From an uncultured Flavobacteriales bacterium (GTDB lineage: Bacteria > Bacteroidota > Bacteroidia > Flavobacteriales > Crocinitomicaceae), in contig CAMPIU010000157.1 of NCBI GenBank assembly GCA_946886545.1, forward strand, positions 1-7,070: a stretch of DNA of 7,070 bases, given 5' to 3'. Shown here piece after piece: positions 6,027 to 7,070 of the stretch. A program made the position numbers and the translations under genes. Below the pieces are notes generated by a model. That model had not been told where the DNA came from and ran no database searches. It saw only the letters and a program-made list of their open reading frames with translations. Each line of letters begins with the position of its first letter. The first letter of the stretch is position 1.

Positions 6027-7070
6027 GGAAATAATAAAGTCCGGGCCAGTATTAAAGACAATTGGGGTGATTTATGGATCGGAACTTCCGGAGGCGGAGT
6101 TTCACAGTTTGCAGGGAAATTATTTTCTCATTACTCGGTTTCAGCCGGTTTGGGAGGGAATTTTATTTACTCCATTTACCGGGATCGAAACAATAAATTG
6201 TGGTTCGGAACATCTCAAAACGGAGTGAGTGTATATGAGAGTGGGACTTTTAGTCAGTTAAATGTTCAAAATGGATTTGAAGCCATTAAAGTAAAAGCGA
6301 TTATTGAAGACAACGATGGTTTGATGTACTTCGGAACGGAAGGACAGGGAATCGGGATGCTTACGGCAGGTGGATTTTCCTGGTTGGATGAAACGCGGAA
6401 GTATTATGTCCGGCAAATGTCGAAAGACAAGCAGGGCAGAATTTGGGTAGCAACTTCCGGCTCCGGTTTACTCCGGATTTCTGATCAGGGAAAGCAAGTT
6501 GAAGCGGTTACTTTAGATGAAGGTCTGCTGCATCTGCGTTTGACCTGTGTTTTTGTAGATTCAAGAGGATTAGTATGGTATGGGGCGGAATCTGCCGGCT
6601 TGGCTTGTTATAATCCAGAAACCGGAAAAACGAAGATTTTAAATAAAGATTCCGGTTTAAGTGCAGATGCCGTTCGGACAATCATTGAAGATTCAAAAGG
6701 AAGAATTTGGGTCGGAACTGCAGGTGCCGGAATTAATTGTGTTGAATATGGTCCCAAACTGAAAGTAATTAAGAAGATCAGCATCGAATCCGGAATGCAT
6801 TCTTCCAATGTGTATTTAATGGTTTTTGATGCCAATCAGAATCTGATAGTCGGTTCCGAATCCGGACTGGATATTTTGGATCTGAACGAAACAACTCAGA
6901 TTAAGAGTATTAAACATTATGGCAAAAGTGATGGTTTTTTAGGAGTGGAAACTTGTCAAAATAGTGTGTGGAAAGATCCGGACGGAAAGATCTGGTTTGG
7001 GACAATCAACGGAGCAAGTTGTTACAATTTATCAAATTTGCAGGTGAATCGAACCGCACCGATTCTTAGT
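6027..7070 (+). pseudogene. Continuation of the propeller regulator after the amber codon (3' end outside the window)
   Basis: This is the same frame as the preceding fragment, open for 348 codons to the window edge. It starts GNNKVRASIKDNWGD and carries about eight further repeats: WIGTSGGG (codon 307), WFGTSQNG, YFGTEGQG, WVATSGSG, WYGAESAG, WVGTAGAG, a degenerate VGSESG, and WFGTING close to the end. With the six before the stop this makes about 14, which fits two seven-bladed propellers. The final residues (LSNLQVNRTAPIL) look like the linker into a Y_Y_Y domain, so membrane and output domains should follow downstream. No ATG in this frame occurs before 6324-6326 (codon 390), which lies inside a repeat and is a poor start, so separate translation of this part is unlikely. 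The sequence is not otherwise decayed: no further stop or frameshift is seen. That points to a recent mutation, a base-call error, or readthrough. Confidence 0.75.

Noticed and set aside
6019..6228. A frameshift at about 6020 continuing the propeller protein in another frame
   Set aside because: Translation in the +1 frame (starting MGREIIKSG) has no propeller motifs. The original frame resumes propeller repeats directly after TAG, so it is a nonsense codon and not a frameshift.
6608..6835. A 75-codon open frame on the minus strand
   Set aside because: It is antisense to well-formed propeller repeats.
1..7070. CRISPR arrays, tRNA or rRNA genes, and a new multi-gene defence system
   Set aside because: No regularly spaced repeats, no tRNA cloverleaf and no rRNA-like sequence were seen. 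The genes here belong to unrelated known families apart from the two small unknowns.

Overview
The window looks like chromosomal DNA of a Bacteroidota bacterium, probably a flavobacterium of the Fluviicola/Crocinitomicaceae kind. This rests on a low-to-moderate GC content, a secreted cysteine-rich adhesin-like protein with a type IX secretion (T9SS)-like tail, a two-component regulator propeller protein, and the lack of clear Shine-Dalgarno sites. The genus is a guess from protein style, not from a marker gene.

Positions 1-1604 (+ strand): the last 33 codons of an unidentified gene, then, 3 bp later, a 483-residue secreted protein (signal peptide, CUB-like domain, cysteine-rich domain, FN3/Ig-like domain, shortened sorting domain). 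A clear intrinsic terminator closes this unit.

Positions 1605-2541: a solitary HUH-type Y1 transposase of the REP-associated (RAYT) kind on the + strand, preceded by an imperfect inverted repeat. The gene carries inside its own reading frame a GC-rich nested palindrome with a perfect 18-bp core. Its 3' end overlaps, tail to tail, the 3' end of a 101-residue minus-strand gene that looks like an internally shortened member of a Bacteroidota-specific family.

Positions 2670-4997 (- strand): penicillin-binding protein 1C, complete, with all glycosyltransferase and transpeptidase motifs. The alpha-2-macroglobulin gene that often accompanies pbpC is not adjacent.

Positions 4998-5156 are a divergent intergenic region. 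From 5157 to the window end runs one reading frame for a secreted or periplasmic regulator with about 14 propeller repeats. It is interrupted at codon 290 by a single in-frame TAG. The frame does not shift: the homologous position in another repeat of the same protein is TTG (Leu), so one T-to-A change explains the stop. The rest of the sensor (Y_Y_Y and output domains) lies beyond the window.

The genes do not form one pathway. The points most worth a second look are the amber codon in the propeller gene and the in-frame palindrome inside the transposase gene. I did not find a convincing new multi-gene system.
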